DNA from: Candidatus Obscuribacterales bacterium
Lineage (GTDB): Bacteria; Cyanobacteriota; Vampirovibrionia; Obscuribacterales; Obscuribacteraceae
DNA: 64,000 nucleotides
Assembly (NCBI GenBank): GCA_019750335.1
Contig: JAIEOQ010000006.1
Location: 62,001-126,000 of the forward strand
Direction: 5' to 3'
A program made the translations under genes and the position numbers. How positions within the stretch are numbered: the stretch's first letter is position 1; every line of letters starts with the position of its first letter. This document shows positions 8,075-16,879 of the stretch, in pieces. The notes beneath the pieces are model-generated. The model saw only the letters and a program-made list of their open reading frames with translations. It ran no database searches and had not been told where the DNA came from.

Positions 8075-10024
8075 TTAGTCCTGCTTGTAAGACTGCATGA
8101 CTTGCGTCGAAGGAATGCCTTCCAGCTGCGTCATGCGGCCGGCGACAATCAAGTCGGCGAGATCGCTGCAAGCCTTGAAGTAAGCGTCGCTCGGTTGTTC
8201 ACCGCTGAGCTCACGACGAAGGTCTTGGCAGAGAATATCGGCCGCACGCAGCGTCACTTCGTCGCCCTTCTGATGCCCGTGCATGGCCGTGACCAGGATG
8301 GTCAAAGTCTTTTGTACACGGGTACTCAGATGGGCGATCCGGCATTGGCGATCAGCCAGCTTGAGCTGGTGCTTGACCATGGCGCCGGAGAGTTCGCTCG
8401 AGAGCTCGGTGAAGAGCTTGAGCGCGAAGTCGACATGCCCTTGCAGGCGTTTGTTCATGCCCGACACTTTCTGCTTGTAGCCAAGGCCGAACTTGGCCAA
8501 GAAGCTACGAACGAACTTGCCGGCACGCCAGGTGGCGTAACGCACACCGTTCCAGGCGAAGCTGGCGCCTCCGCTCACCCACTTACCTTCCTTGGTCACA
8601 GCCTTCAAAGCCTTACCGACCGGAAGCATGTAAGCAAGCCCGTGCTCCTTGGCCAGACCCTTGAAGAAAGCCATGCTCAACATTTCTCCTTCGCCTTCAT
8701 AGATGCAAGGCGCAAGGAAGTCGTGCACGTTGTCCCCGAAGAGGTGCCCTTCGAGGAAGGAGCGACCGCCGTGGGTCTTCATCAGAATTTCAATCGCCGC
8801 TTCCTTCTGTGCTTCCGAGCCAAAGATTTTAGCGACGATGCATTCTAGTTCACCGCGGTAACCTTCATCCAGGAGGGTCGAACACCAGGCCGTCAGCGCA
8901 TCGGCGCCGACGATCAAAGCAGCCAGACGAGCCACGCGCCGCTTGACCAGCTCGCGAGTTTCAATCGCTTCGCCGTAAGTCTTGCGGAACTTGCCCCAGC
9001 TTTCCGGGGTGATGCTGCGCAGCATCAAACGCATGACACCGGCCGAGTTGGCACAGAGCGCCACGCGACCGTAGTTCAAGCCGTGGTATGCGATGATCAA
9101 ACCGTTGTCGGCCGGAGCCTTCAAGCGGTTCTTCTTCGGCACGCGGAAGTTGGTGAATTCCAAGCCGTTGTTGTATCCATGCTTGAGTGCATAGATGTTG
9201 TAACGGACGAGCTTGAAATTCTCGTTCTCTTCCTTGGGCAGATCGACGACGATCACCGCCGGATGCTTTTCGCCGGGAACCATGCAGACAAGCCCGATGG
9301 TGCGCCCCGGGATTGCGTTGCTGATGAACAGCTTGCGCCCGTTGATCACGTAATCGTCGCCGTCCGGCGTCGCCGTGGTCTTCAAAGCGGTCATGTCCGA
9401 GCCGGCGCCCGGCTCAGTGAGAGCAAAAGCAGAAAGCGATTGGCCCGAAGCCAGACGCGGCAAGAACTCTTTCTTCTGCCATTCGTCGCCGAAGGTGAGT
9501 ACCGGATCCACAGCACCGATGCAGCCGTGAATCGAGGACAAACCGGCGACCATCGGGCAGCCCTTGCCGGCCATGTTGGTGATGCCGCTCATGAAAGTGC
9601 GCACATCGGCGCCGCTGCCGCCGAATTCGGGGCTGATGCGCAGACCCCAGTAACCGGTGGCTCCGATGTCGAGCAAAGCTTGCTCGGTCACTTTCTTGCG
9701 TTCGTTGTAGAGAGTGCCGGCAGCTTTATTGGCTTGCACCAAGGCGACGGCACTGGCAATCACTTCTTGAACGGCGGCGGTCGGGGTGGAAGGCGTGAAG
9801 CCGAAATGCTTAATCCCGGCGCGGTCCCAAAAAACGCGGTGCACCGGGCTGTTTACCGTGCGCGCCTTCTCGCCAAAGAGAGCTTCGGTAGCTTCGTCAG
9901 CTCGGTCGATTGCCCCGGTGCGGTTGACTTCGTCTTCGCTCTTGCCGCTGTCGCGCAAGACTTCTTCGGCCAAGTTCGGATCTTCATTGTTGTTCAAACG
10001 CGGATCATTGTTGTTCCGAGTCAT
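8075..10024 (-). CDS. acyl-CoA dehydrogenase, FadE-like long form
   Basis: 649 residues, longer than the 380-400 of ordinary acyl-CoA dehydrogenases. The extra part is an N-terminal segment and a helical C-terminal extension of about 170 residues, as in FadE-type enzymes. Signature 1 is clear (FALTEPGAGSD, about 200-209), followed by the beta domain (YVINGRKLFISNA) and signature 2 near GGRSFLEGHLFGDNVHDFL. The family oxidises acyl-CoA to 2-enoyl-CoA with FAD, the first step of beta-oxidation. AAAGGA precedes the ATG. Codons are strongly C-ending, suggesting high expression. No electron-transfer flavoprotein or other beta-oxidation gene lies next to it. Confidence 0.88.
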   Translation of the reverse strand: MTRNNNDPRLNNNEDPNLAEEVLRDSGKSEDEVNRTGAIDRADEATEALFGEKARTVNSPVHRVFWDRAGIKHFGFTPSTPTAAVQEVIASAVALVQANKAAGTLYNERKKVTEQALLDIGATGYWGLRISPEFGGSGADVRTFMSGITNMAGKGCPMVAGLSSIHGCIGAVDPVLTFGDEWQKKEFLPRLASGQSLSAFALTEPGAGSDMTALKTTATPDGDDYVINGRKLFISNAIPGRTIGLVCMVPGEKHPAVIVVDLPKEENENFKLVRYNIYALKHGYNNGLEFTNFRVPKKNRLKAPADNGLIIAYHGLNYGRVALCANSAGVMRLMLRSITPESWGKFRKTYGEAIETRELVKRRVARLAALIVGADALTAWCSTLLDEGYRGELECIVAKIFGSEAQKEAAIEILMKTHGGRSFLEGHLFGDNVHDFLAPCIYEGEGEMLSMAFFKGLAKEHGLAYMLPVGKALKAVTKEGKWVSGGASFAWNGVRYATWRAGKFVRSFLAKFGLGYKQKVSGMNKRLQGHVDFALKLFTELSSELSGAMVKHQLKLADRQCRIAHLSTRVQKTLTILVTAMHGHQKGDEVTLRAADILCQDLRRELSGEQPSDAYFKACSDLADLIVAGRMTQLEGIPSTQVMQSYKQD

Positions 10025-10106
10025 TAGAGTTTCCTTTCTGCTTTACGCAGAGTCTGGTCGGGAGCTAAGTTTGCCCCGATGGTTGAGAAATTAGATCGGC
10101 AGGGTG

Positions 10107-11189
10107 TCAAACCGTGGGTGCGGTGATCTTATTTAGTAACGGGTCGGGGACAAGCTTGAGCGCTTGCTCGGTGAGTGGCTTGTTAACCCAAAGATTTTCC
10201 GGCGCAATATTGTCTTGTGGCCAACGAGCGCCGGGAATCAATAGATGAGCAGGGATAAGTTCGGCGGGCTGCAAATTCTGTAAAACACAAACCCAAGATT
10301 GCTGCTGGCGCGTAAGCGGCGTACCGCTGTCACGAATTTGCTTCATGCCGGCAGCCAGCCTGTCTAGAGTTTCAGCGTCTTGCTGATAGGTGTAGCGATA
10401 TTTATTAGCGAGAAACCACATGGCCACATGATAGTGGCTGCAGGCTGCTTCCAAGAAATCGTAACCACGTGCTTTTGCCACTCGTTCAATACCTGGCAAA
10501 AGCAGTTTGGAGACGTCGCGAATCGGTGCGCCAACCTGACCGGGGGATCGTTTGGTTTTCCAAACACGTTCAAAATGTTTGAGAAAAATATCCGGAGTGC
10601 TGGCAAAAGCAAAGGGACTTTCGATGAAGTTAGCATACTGCGGCTCGGCTGTGACGCTCATCACATGAGAATCAGGCGAAAAACTGTACACTGAGACTTC
10701 TGCCGAACGCGGGTTGCCGGGTAAAGTACGGCTGTGAATCGGATTGTCGTAGGGGAAGGACAGGAGCGGGCTATCGTTAGCTTGTGCTGTGCCATCGTAA
10801 TGGCGGTCACGCAAACCAACGAAATGAATCAACTCCGCTTTGCCGGCCATGACGTCGCCAATCCAAGCCGATACTCGAACTTTGCGCCAATCACGTTTGA
10901 TTACGATTGCACCGTTGGCGGTGCGATGGCATGCTGACAAATATGGGTAACGAACGTATCCAGGCTTGCCTCCGTAAAGCCTGTGATCGTTCAAATTGCT
11001 TGCCTCGTCACCGGGGAAGTGACCGTTCACGGTGTCAAAAAGCTCGCTCGGACCGATTTGTGTAATCGGCCCAAGCAGAGCTTTGACGATTGGCGTGAAC
11101 AGGTGTTTCCAGATCTCCTGGTCCGAGAGGAGACAAATTGGTGTAAAACCAAGCCTTTTCAAAACATCAATGCTGTGAAATTCAGGCAT
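10107..11189 (-). CDS. conserved hypothetical protein, tandem paralogue A
   Basis: 360 residues from the ATG at 11189, chosen because GAGGAGG lies 5 nt upstream; a start six codons earlier is also in frame. It matches the adjacent upstream protein along its length: IWKH..P, LGPIT, FPGDE..NLN.H.LYGGK.GYVR.PYL, TANG..VIKRD, YDFLE.A.SHYHVAM and PAELIP are shared. Neither protein has a signal peptide or membrane helix. The conserved SHYHVAM and the Arg/Lys-rich VIKRD segment could be active-site or binding elements, but no known family is recognised. Confidence 0.7.
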   Translation of the reverse strand: MPEFHSIDVLKRLGFTPICLLSDQEIWKHLFTPIVKALLGPITQIGPSELFDTVNGHFPGDEASNLNDHRLYGGKPGYVRYPYLSACHRTANGAIVIKRDWRKVRVSAWIGDVMAGKAELIHFVGLRDRHYDGTAQANDSPLLSFPYDNPIHSRTLPGNPRSAEVSVYSFSPDSHVMSVTAEPQYANFIESPFAFASTPDIFLKHFERVWKTKRSPGQVGAPIRDVSKLLLPGIERVAKARGYDFLEAACSHYHVAMWFLANKYRYTYQQDAETLDRLAAGMKQIRDSGTPLTRQQQSWVCVLQNLQPAELIPAHLLIPGARWPQDNIAPENLWVNKPLTEQALKLVPDPLLNKITAPTV

Positions 11190-11211
11190 GATTGCCTCCT
11201 CAAGCACAAAC

Positions 11212-12261
11212 CTATCGCTTGATCTGGCCCGGGAGGAGCTCGATCGCTTGCTTAGTAAGCGGCTTGTTCATCCAAAGGTTGTTTTGGTCGATATTGTTTT
11301 GCGGCCAATAAGGTCCGCCCATATTCAAGTGCTTCGGAATCAGTTCAGCCGGACGCAAGGATTGCAGCACGCAAATCCAGGATTCCTGGCTGCGAGTCAG
11401 GGCGGTATTAGCCTTAACGGCTTGAATGCTGTCCTTGAGTGAAGTGAGCTGCTCCAGTTGATCTTGGTAAGTGCAACGGAAGCCGGCTGATTGAGCGAAC
11501 ATAGCCACGTGATAATGGCTAGCCGCATCTTCAAGAAAGTCGTAACCCTTCTTCTTGGCGATGAAGTCAAACTTGGGAGCGATAAAAGCAGCAACGTCCG
11601 GAATCGGCGCTGCAACTTGACCGGGGGCTAGCTGCGAACTCCAAGCCCGGTTGAAATAGCTGAGAAATAGCTCCGGACGATCGAGGAAAGTAAAGGGATT
11701 GGCCACGAAAGCTTCGTATTCCGCTTCGCCGGTAACAGCCGAAATGCGCGAACGCGGTTGGAAAGCGTAAATCGAAACTTCGAGACTGCTCGGGTTGCCG
11801 GGCAACGGAGTGTTGCCAGACGAATCGTAGCAATAGTCGAGTACGGCCGAATCGTTGGCACGTAGAGTGCCGTCGAAACGTCGGTCCCGCAATGCCACTT
11901 TGTAAATGAGTTCGGCTTTACCCTTGAAGGGGTCGCCGTACCAGCCTGAAGCTTTGAACTTCACGGCATCGCGCTTGATCACAAGAACGCCGTTGGCGGT
12001 CTTGTGTATTGTCGCCAGGTAGGGAAAGCGAACATACCCGGTTTTACCACCGTAGAGAAGGTGGTTGTTCAAGTTGGTGATTTCATCACCAGGGAAAAGC
12101 GGTTCAGCAGTTTCAAGAATCTGCTGTTTGCCCTTGTTCGTTATCGGCCCGAGATAACATTTGGCAAGGGGCGAAATCATGTGTTTCCAGATATCGTCGT
12201 CAGATACCCGGGCAATCGGCGTCGGGCCCAACAGTTCATCTACCGATGATTTTTTCGACAT
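11212..12261 (-). CDS. conserved hypothetical protein, tandem paralogue B
   Basis: 349 residues from the ATG at 12261 (purine-rich GGAAGAG upstream); the frame is open 26 codons further without a ribosome site. It is about as long as paralogue A and collinear with it, so the pair arose by tandem duplication. Its stop is 22 nt before the start of A, consistent with one transcript. Shared blocks include LLGPTP/LGPIT, the FPGDE..NLN segment, LPGNP, LAPGQVAAPI and YDFLEDAASHYHVAM. Predicted soluble and cytoplasmic. The function is unknown. Confidence 0.7.
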   Translation of the reverse strand: MSKKSSVDELLGPTPIARVSDDDIWKHMISPLAKCYLGPITNKGKQQILETAEPLFPGDEITNLNNHLLYGGKTGYVRFPYLATIHKTANGVLVIKRDAVKFKASGWYGDPFKGKAELIYKVALRDRRFDGTLRANDSAVLDYCYDSSGNTPLPGNPSSLEVSIYAFQPRSRISAVTGEAEYEAFVANPFTFLDRPELFLSYFNRAWSSQLAPGQVAAPIPDVAAFIAPKFDFIAKKKGYDFLEDAASHYHVAMFAQSAGFRCTYQDQLEQLTSLKDSIQAVKANTALTRSQESWICVLQSLRPAELIPKHLNMGGPYWPQNNIDQNNLWMNKPLTKQAIELLPGQIKR

Positions 12262-12587
12262 GGTTCTCTTCCAGTCTTTGGTGCATGTTTGAAAAGAAAT
12301 GTCTTGACGGAAGAAGAGCCGGTTACAAGCGCACAGCAAACCAACAAGACTGCTCTTGCGGTTTGTGTGTCTTTGAATGGTGACCGGATTGGCTTCTTAG
12401 TCGAGAAAGAGATGTGTTCGTAAAAGTAAAATGCTCTTATACGCTAGGGGTTAAGGCGGCAACGATGCAACATGCTTAAGCGCATTTAGGGCAGTTGCTG
12501 TCTGGAGGCAGGATTCCTGGGCGGAGCTACAGCGCCAGAATTCAAAGAAAGCCTGATTCCAAGCGGAAGGCCAACTTGCGCTAGTGT
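12262..12587. other. non-coding spacer upstream of the tandem paralogues
   Basis: About 325 bases between the paralogue pair and the mutL terminator, with no credible frame. It presumably carries the pair's promoter on the minus strand; no convincing promoter boxes were seen. Confidence 0.4.
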
Positions 12588-12628
12588 AACCAACCTGACA
12601 ACCGGCGGGGCGGGTTGTCAGGTTGGTT
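12588..12628 (-). terminator. strong inverted repeat after mutL
   Basis: Perfect 16-bp stem AACCAACCTGACAACC / GGTTGTCAGGTTGGTT around a GC-rich 9-nt loop, starting 2 nt after the mutL stop codon. There is no clear U tract. Confidence 0.75.
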
Positions 12629-12630
12629 GT

Positions 12631-14475
12631 TTAGTTAGGATGAAAGAGTTGGAACAGTTTGTCTTTTGAGTAGCTCAAACAAACAGGGCGCCCGTGGGGA
12701 CAGGTATCTTTGCGAGGAGTGGTATACCATTCGGCAACCAGGTCGATGATTTCGTTTTCGCTCAAGACCATGCCGTTTTTAATTGCCGCTTGGCAGGCTA
12801 ATGATTTAGTTGCTTCTAGCGGAAAGTTGGCATTGTCGGCAGTCAAAATTTCTTCGATGATCTGTTGAACAGTGCCAGCATAATCCTTGATTGACAGTTC
12901 AAGCGGGACTTGAGTGCAGGCGATGAAATTAGGCTGGAAGTCGAAATCGAAACCGAGCCCACGCAAAATCTCTAAATTTTCCGCTAAACAAGCTCTTTGT
13001 TCGGCGCTTAAATTAAGCGGTGCCGATATAACCAGATGCTGAACCATTTCCGAGATCCGTCCCGGATTCTCTTGCTGAGCTAAAAGACGTTCGTAAATCA
13101 GGCGTTCATGAGCGATATGTTGTTCAACAATTTTGAAACCTTCCGGGGTTTCGAAAAGGATATAAGTGTTGAAAATATAGCCGGCAAGCCGCCAACCTAA
13201 AGGTAGCCTGGCTGGTAGTTTATTTGTTTGATTCTGATTTTCGGCAAGAGGACTGCTGGCTATGCGGCTGGGCGGAGTATAAGTAAATCTTTCGCGAAAA
13301 CCAAGCTGCTGAATTTTTTGATATGTGCGGCTGCCGATAGCGATCTCTTTTCGTTCGCCTAAAGGCTGCTGTTGCTCTTGAACTGGTGTTTCGTAAGCTT
13401 CAGCGATGACACTATCGGCGATGGCAGCAACGGCCGGACTGCGTTCATAACTATATACCGGCGTCTGGCTTTCGATTTCGGCGACCGGCATGCTACGCAA
13501 GCCTTCCATGATTGATCGTTGCAGAGCTAAATATACATCGCTTGAATTGGCGTATTTTATTTCTTTTTTGGTCGGATGAACGTTGATGTCTACTTGTTGC
13601 GGATCGATTGTGATTGTCAGCACACCAATCGGATTTCTGCCGCGAGGAATCAGATCCGAAAAACAGTAATCCAGGGCTTTATAAGTAAGATGACAACGCA
13701 CAGGACGGTTGTTGACTATGGAAAGGATGCCACGGCGATCCCCCCGGCATTGTGGCGGGCGAGCAACATAGCCGTAAACAGCCATGCCGTACTTCATCTC
13801 TACGCCTGTAATCGGAATTAAATCCTCTTTGCCTTTTAATAAGCCAACTTCAGCCATAACATCGGCTAGTTTGCCTGAGCCGGAGGTGCGAAAAATCACT
13901 TCGCCCTGGTTAAGAAGCTGAAAAACTACTTTCGGATGAGCCACAGCCAGGGATTGCACAATCTCGTGAATATGGGCGAATTCGGTGGACCCTTTTTTCA
14001 AGAATTTCAAGCGTGCCGGCACGTTATAAAAAAGGTCGCAAACTTCAATGATTGTTCCTTGGGCGCAGCCGGTTTCGCTGGATTTTATTGTGCCTTCTTC
14101 GACAATAAGTTTCGTGCCGTTTGCCGAATCAGCCGTACGTGTAAGACAGCTGACATGAGCTACTGAGCCGATGCTGGGCAAAGCTTCACCGCGAAAACCA
14201 AGTGTTTTCAAGCTTGATAAATCTTCAGCCGAGGTAAGTTTTGATGTGGCGTGGCGGTGAAAAGCCAGCACTGCGTCATCGGCACTCATGCCGCAACCGT
14301 CATCAGCTACGCGTATGTCACGACAATCAGGTCCGATTGAGACCTCAACTTGGGTCGCACCGGCGTCCAGGGCATTCTCAACAAGCTCTTTTACTACCGA
14401 AGATGGGCGTTCAACAACCTCTCCTGCGGCAATTTGGCTTGCTATGTAGTCAGGCAGAACATTGATTTTTGGCAT
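12631..14475 (-). CDS. mutL: DNA mismatch repair protein MutL
   Basis: 614 residues. The N-terminal GHKL ATPase has all the expected motifs: VKELVENALDAGA with catalytic Glu30 and Asn34, DDGCGM (about 58-63) and GFRGEAL. The variable linker is followed by a dimerisation domain that keeps ACQAAIK (about 560) and the metal-site CPHGRP motif (592-597), as in MutL proteins with endonuclease activity. The third motif, usually DQHAAHERxxYE, reads EQHIAHERLIYE here, so Asp is replaced by Glu and the following Ala by Ile. MutL links MutS recognition to strand removal. No mutS is visible in the window. The start is only 170 nt from divergent nadD. Confidence 0.95.
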   Translation of the reverse strand: MPKINVLPDYIASQIAAGEVVERPSSVVKELVENALDAGATQVEVSIGPDCRDIRVADDGCGMSADDAVLAFHRHATSKLTSAEDLSSLKTLGFRGEALPSIGSVAHVSCLTRTADSANGTKLIVEEGTIKSSETGCAQGTIIEVCDLFYNVPARLKFLKKGSTEFAHIHEIVQSLAVAHPKVVFQLLNQGEVIFRTSGSGKLADVMAEVGLLKGKEDLIPITGVEMKYGMAVYGYVARPPQCRGDRRGILSIVNNRPVRCHLTYKALDYCFSDLIPRGRNPIGVLTITIDPQQVDINVHPTKKEIKYANSSDVYLALQRSIMEGLRSMPVAEIESQTPVYSYERSPAVAAIADSVIAEAYETPVQEQQQPLGERKEIAIGSRTYQKIQQLGFRERFTYTPPSRIASSPLAENQNQTNKLPARLPLGWRLAGYIFNTYILFETPEGFKIVEQHIAHERLIYERLLAQQENPGRISEMVQHLVISAPLNLSAEQRACLAENLEILRGLGFDFDFQPNFIACTQVPLELSIKDYAGTVQQIIEEILTADNANFPLEATKSLACQAAIKNGMVLSENEIIDLVAEWYTTPRKDTCPHGRPVCLSYSKDKLFQLFHPN

Positions 14476-14645
14476 CTCGAAATTCTACCACCGTCGCCTT
14501 TAGAAGGGCTTAATTAAAGAAAGTTAGGCTTCTTTGCTTGAAAAGGCAAGAGCAAACCGTGCAGGATGAGAAGCACAATTTTTTTTCTTGATTCGGGAAT
14601 TCACAGAAGCACAAACAAGAAACTTTCATATGAAAGGACCCCACC

Positions 14646-15278
14646 ATGGCTCGCATCGGAGTCTTTGGCGGCACCTTCAATCCGTTTCATCTTGCTGAAT
14701 TGAATCTGGGTCGTACCGTAGTCAAACAGTTTCCGCTGGATAAGCTGCTTTATATACCGAATGGCGAACCGCCCCACAAAAAGACGGGCGTTCTCGACAA
14801 AGAGCTTCGTTACGAGATGGTCGTAGCCGGACTCGTTGGTGAAAGCAAGCTTGAAGCCTCGCGTATTGAAATCGATCGTCCGGGCACTACTTGGACTATC
14901 GATACGCTGCGCGAGCTGAAAAAGCTCTACGGTGATCAAACTCAGCTCGATTTCATCATGGGTGCGGACAACGTGCCTAAATTCGCTAACTATTATCTCT
15001 CCGGAGATTTTTTCAAACTCTGCAATTTGCTCATCGGTCCACGTTTGGTCGATAAGAGTGTTACGGATTCGGACATTATCGCTAAGCCTACGCGCGAATG
15101 GGTGCAAAAGCTGCTGCCGACGGCAAACTTCGAGCTAATCGATATCGAGCCTTCATCCCAGTCGAGTACCGAAATCCGCGACAAAATCAGCCGCGGCGAA
15201 TCAATCGCGCATTTGGTAGCGCCGGCGGTGCTGAAAATCATCGAAACTAAGGGACACTACAAAAAGGAAACAGCGTGA
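14646..15278 (+). CDS. nadD: nicotinate-nucleotide adenylyltransferase homologue
   Basis: 210 residues, the normal size for NadD. The N-terminus IGVFGGTFNPFH (4-15) and the C-terminal SSTEIR motif (173-178) place it in the nucleotidyltransferase family. NadD transfers AMP from ATP to nicotinate mononucleotide in NAD synthesis. The HxGH motif that normally follows (H-x-G-H) reads H15-L-A-E18 here, so the second histidine, which contacts the ATP phosphates, is Glu. AAAGGA lies 7 nt before the ATG. The next gene starts on an overlapping GTGA, so the two are translationally coupled. A NadE-like gene lies 36 kb away in this window. Confidence 0.85.
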   Translation: MARIGVFGGTFNPFHLAELNLGRTVVKQFPLDKLLYIPNGEPPHKKTGVLDKELRYEMVVAGLVGESKLEASRIEIDRPGTTWTIDTLRELKKLYGDQTQLDFIMGADNVPKFANYYLSGDFFKLCNLLIGPRLVDKSVTDSDIIAKPTREWVQKLLPTANFELIDIEPSSQSSTEIRDKISRGESIAHLVAPAVLKIIETKGHYKKETA

Positions 15279-15622
15279 GCCAAAACAACGAAAAATTCGT
15301 CAATGACTGCCGCCTCTTGTTTGGGCCTCAGATGAGAGAAGGACTGCAAAAGCTGATTGCTTTGCCGTTCAATTGGAGTCGTAGCGGTCATGGCGGCTCG
15401 GACCGGGAAAGAGGTTATGACGATACGTATTACAGCGCTCGTTTGGCTGACTCGCCGGAGGCAAGTCCGGAGTTGCGTTGGCTGCCCCAAGAACGAGAGC
15501 TGGTGATCATTCCGCTTCCGGCCGCTGCCGGTGAAGAGAACGCAATCGGCGCTATCACTCTCCGTTTGGAGGGAGCTGCTGCCAAAGAGTTTGCTGCAGC
15601 CGTTAAAGCGCAGGTCAAGTAA
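15275..15622 (+). CDS. hypothetical protein coupled to nadD
   Basis: 115 residues from a GTG that overlaps the nadD stop codon (GTGA), a classic coupling arrangement. The protein is soluble. The central part is Gly/Arg/Asp-rich (SGHGGSDRERGYDDTYYS), and the second half is Ala/Glu-rich and likely helical (LRLEGAAAKEFAAAVKAQVK). No recognised domain. The coupling suggests expression in proportion to NadD, but no biochemical role can be read from the sequence. Confidence 0.6.
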   Translation: MSQNNEKFVNDCRLLFGPQMREGLQKLIALPFNWSRSGHGGSDRERGYDDTYYSARLADSPEASPELRWLPQERELVIIPLPAAAGEENAIGAITLRLEGAAAKEFAAAVKAQVK

Positions 15623-15719
15623 GATTGAAGATTGAGCCACTGTGTTGGTGGCTCTGCAATCATGTTGTCGTCGTGTCACGTAGTATTTATCACGCATGTG
15701 ATTAGAAAGAAACAAAACC

Positions 15720-15950
15720 ATGTCCGGAAAACCGGTTTGGATCGAGGATCAATCTGAGTTTGTCCGCCGTTGTATCTCCCAGGTCAATCGAGAATATAAC
15801 GGGGTCAACGCTATCGAGATTGATGTCTCCGGCGTAGCCGATCAGGAGATTAACGATTTCATTAATCTGATGAGAGGAAAGGCCAGCATCGCACGAGTTG
15901 GCTCTAAGCTCAGGTACGGGGGACGGCTGCAAGGAATTCCTCAATACTGA
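15720..15950 (+). CDS. small hypothetical protein
   Basis: 76 residues with an ATG at 15720. AGAAAG is the only weak ribosome site. The sequence is mixed alpha/beta with no membrane segment (WIEDQSEFVRRCISQVN, EIDVSGVADQEINDFI). A strong terminator begins 27 nt past the stop, which supports this being a real transcribed gene. No family recognised. Confidence 0.5.
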   Translation: MSGKPVWIEDQSEFVRRCISQVNREYNGVNAIEIDVSGVADQEINDFINLMRGKASIARVGSKLRYGGRLQGIPQY

Positions 15951-15977
15951 TAGCGAGCGAGCATCAGTGCTGTTAAT

Positions 15978-16023
15978 GGAGTGAGGCTATCGCGTTAGCT
16001 AACGACGCGTTTAGTCTCACTCC
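15978..16023 (+). terminator. intrinsic terminator
   Basis: Long stem GGAGTGAG-CTA-CGCGTT / AACG-CGCG-TAG-CTCACTCC with small bulges, followed by TTTTTCTTTT. Confidence 0.85.
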
Positions 16024-16036
16024 TTTTTCTTTTCAA

Positions 16037-16055
16037 TAACTATAAATTATAGTAT
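16037..16055. repeat. 19-bp AT-rich dyad, copy 2
   Basis: TAACTAT-AAATT-ATAGTAT, five of seven arm positions paired with a 5-nt spacer. It lies between two convergent terminators. Confidence 0.55.
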
Positions 16056-16060
16056 TTAAA

Positions 16061-16105
16061 AACAAGAACAAAAGTTGGAGGATACGCTCTCAACTCTTGT
16101 TCTTG
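16061..16105 (-). terminator. intrinsic terminator of the DUF2071 gene
   Basis: Inverted repeat AACAAGAACA-AAGTTG / CAACT-TTGTTCTTG with a U-rich downstream side on the minus strand, immediately after the stop codon. Confidence 0.7.
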
Positions 16106-16109
16106 CTCC

Positions 16110-16859
16110 TTAGTTCGGCAGCCTTTGTCCTGGTTTGACTGCTAGTGCTGATGCTGGCAGCCATTTGTGTTCGATATTGCGCATAATCAAAGCGCAATCG
16201 AATTCAACGCTGCCGGCAGGAAAGCAGTGTTGATTGCTGAAATAGCTACTGGCGGTTATCTCGGCGGCAAAAGGTTTGATCTGCCAATCTTCGGTTTGCA
16301 ACACCACTCCGTCCAAGTGGCATTGGCATTTGGTTTCGGAATAACCTAGAGAACCCTGGCGGAAAAAATCGCTTGTGGCCTCAACAGTAGGAAAGAGTGA
16401 GCCCGGCGGCATTGACTCGTTCTCTTTTCCTTTTACTTCCACAGATAAGCTTTTGTCTGCTGAACGCAGCTTCAAGTGGACGTTGTCACCGTCGTCGCGC
16501 ACTTGAAAAACTGCTTTATGATGCTCTCCGGGGAATATTCTGCCGCCGGCAAAATGATTGAGAATCGAACCGGTGTCTCGGCGTGGAATGTACACGCCTT
16601 CACGTTCGCGACCCTCTTTGTCGCACCAAGTTACAGCAATACGATGGGCGGCATTCTCACTTGTTAAGCCTAAAGTCGAAGGCAACCATGAAGGACGAAT
16701 CTGTTCAAGACGAATCAAACAGATGCCGGCTACTGCTTGACCGTTCACCAGCTTTGGTTTGAACGGCGCTGGCAGCAAGGGTTGCAACACTTGAGGATCG
16801 ACACGATAGTTAACTAACAGTCGCCGGCGAATTAAGCCGCGCAATTCAGGAAGTCGCAT
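16110..16859 (-). CDS. DUF2071 family protein (YqjF-like)
   Basis: 249 residues. The N-terminal half matches the DUF2071/YqjF pattern closely: RRRLLVNYRVDPQVLQPLLP, then G.AVAGICLIRLEQIRPSWLP and ENAAHRIAV. It is predicted to adopt the acetoacetate-decarboxylase-like beta fold, although no catalytic lysine can be assigned. The protein is soluble. AAGGTGGT lies just before the ATG. The gene is 20 nt downstream of the DG-repeat lipoprotein gene on the same strand and may share its transcript. Substrate unknown. Confidence 0.75.
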   Translation of the reverse strand: MRLPELRGLIRRRLLVNYRVDPQVLQPLLPAPFKPKLVNGQAVAGICLIRLEQIRPSWLPSTLGLTSENAAHRIAVTWCDKEGREREGVYIPRRDTGSILNHFAGGRIFPGEHHKAVFQVRDDGDNVHLKLRSADKSLSVEVKGKENESMPPGSLFPTVEATSDFFRQGSLGYSETKCQCHLDGVVLQTEDWQIKPFAAEITASSYFSNQHCFPAGSVEFDCALIMRNIEHKWLPASALAVKPGQRLPN

Positions 16860-16879
16860 ACCACCTTCTTTCTAGCGGT

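Noticed and set aside
9083..10027. 314-codon frame antisense to the acyl-CoA dehydrogenase
   Set aside because: The sense strand has both family signatures; the antisense frame is a codon-bias artefact.
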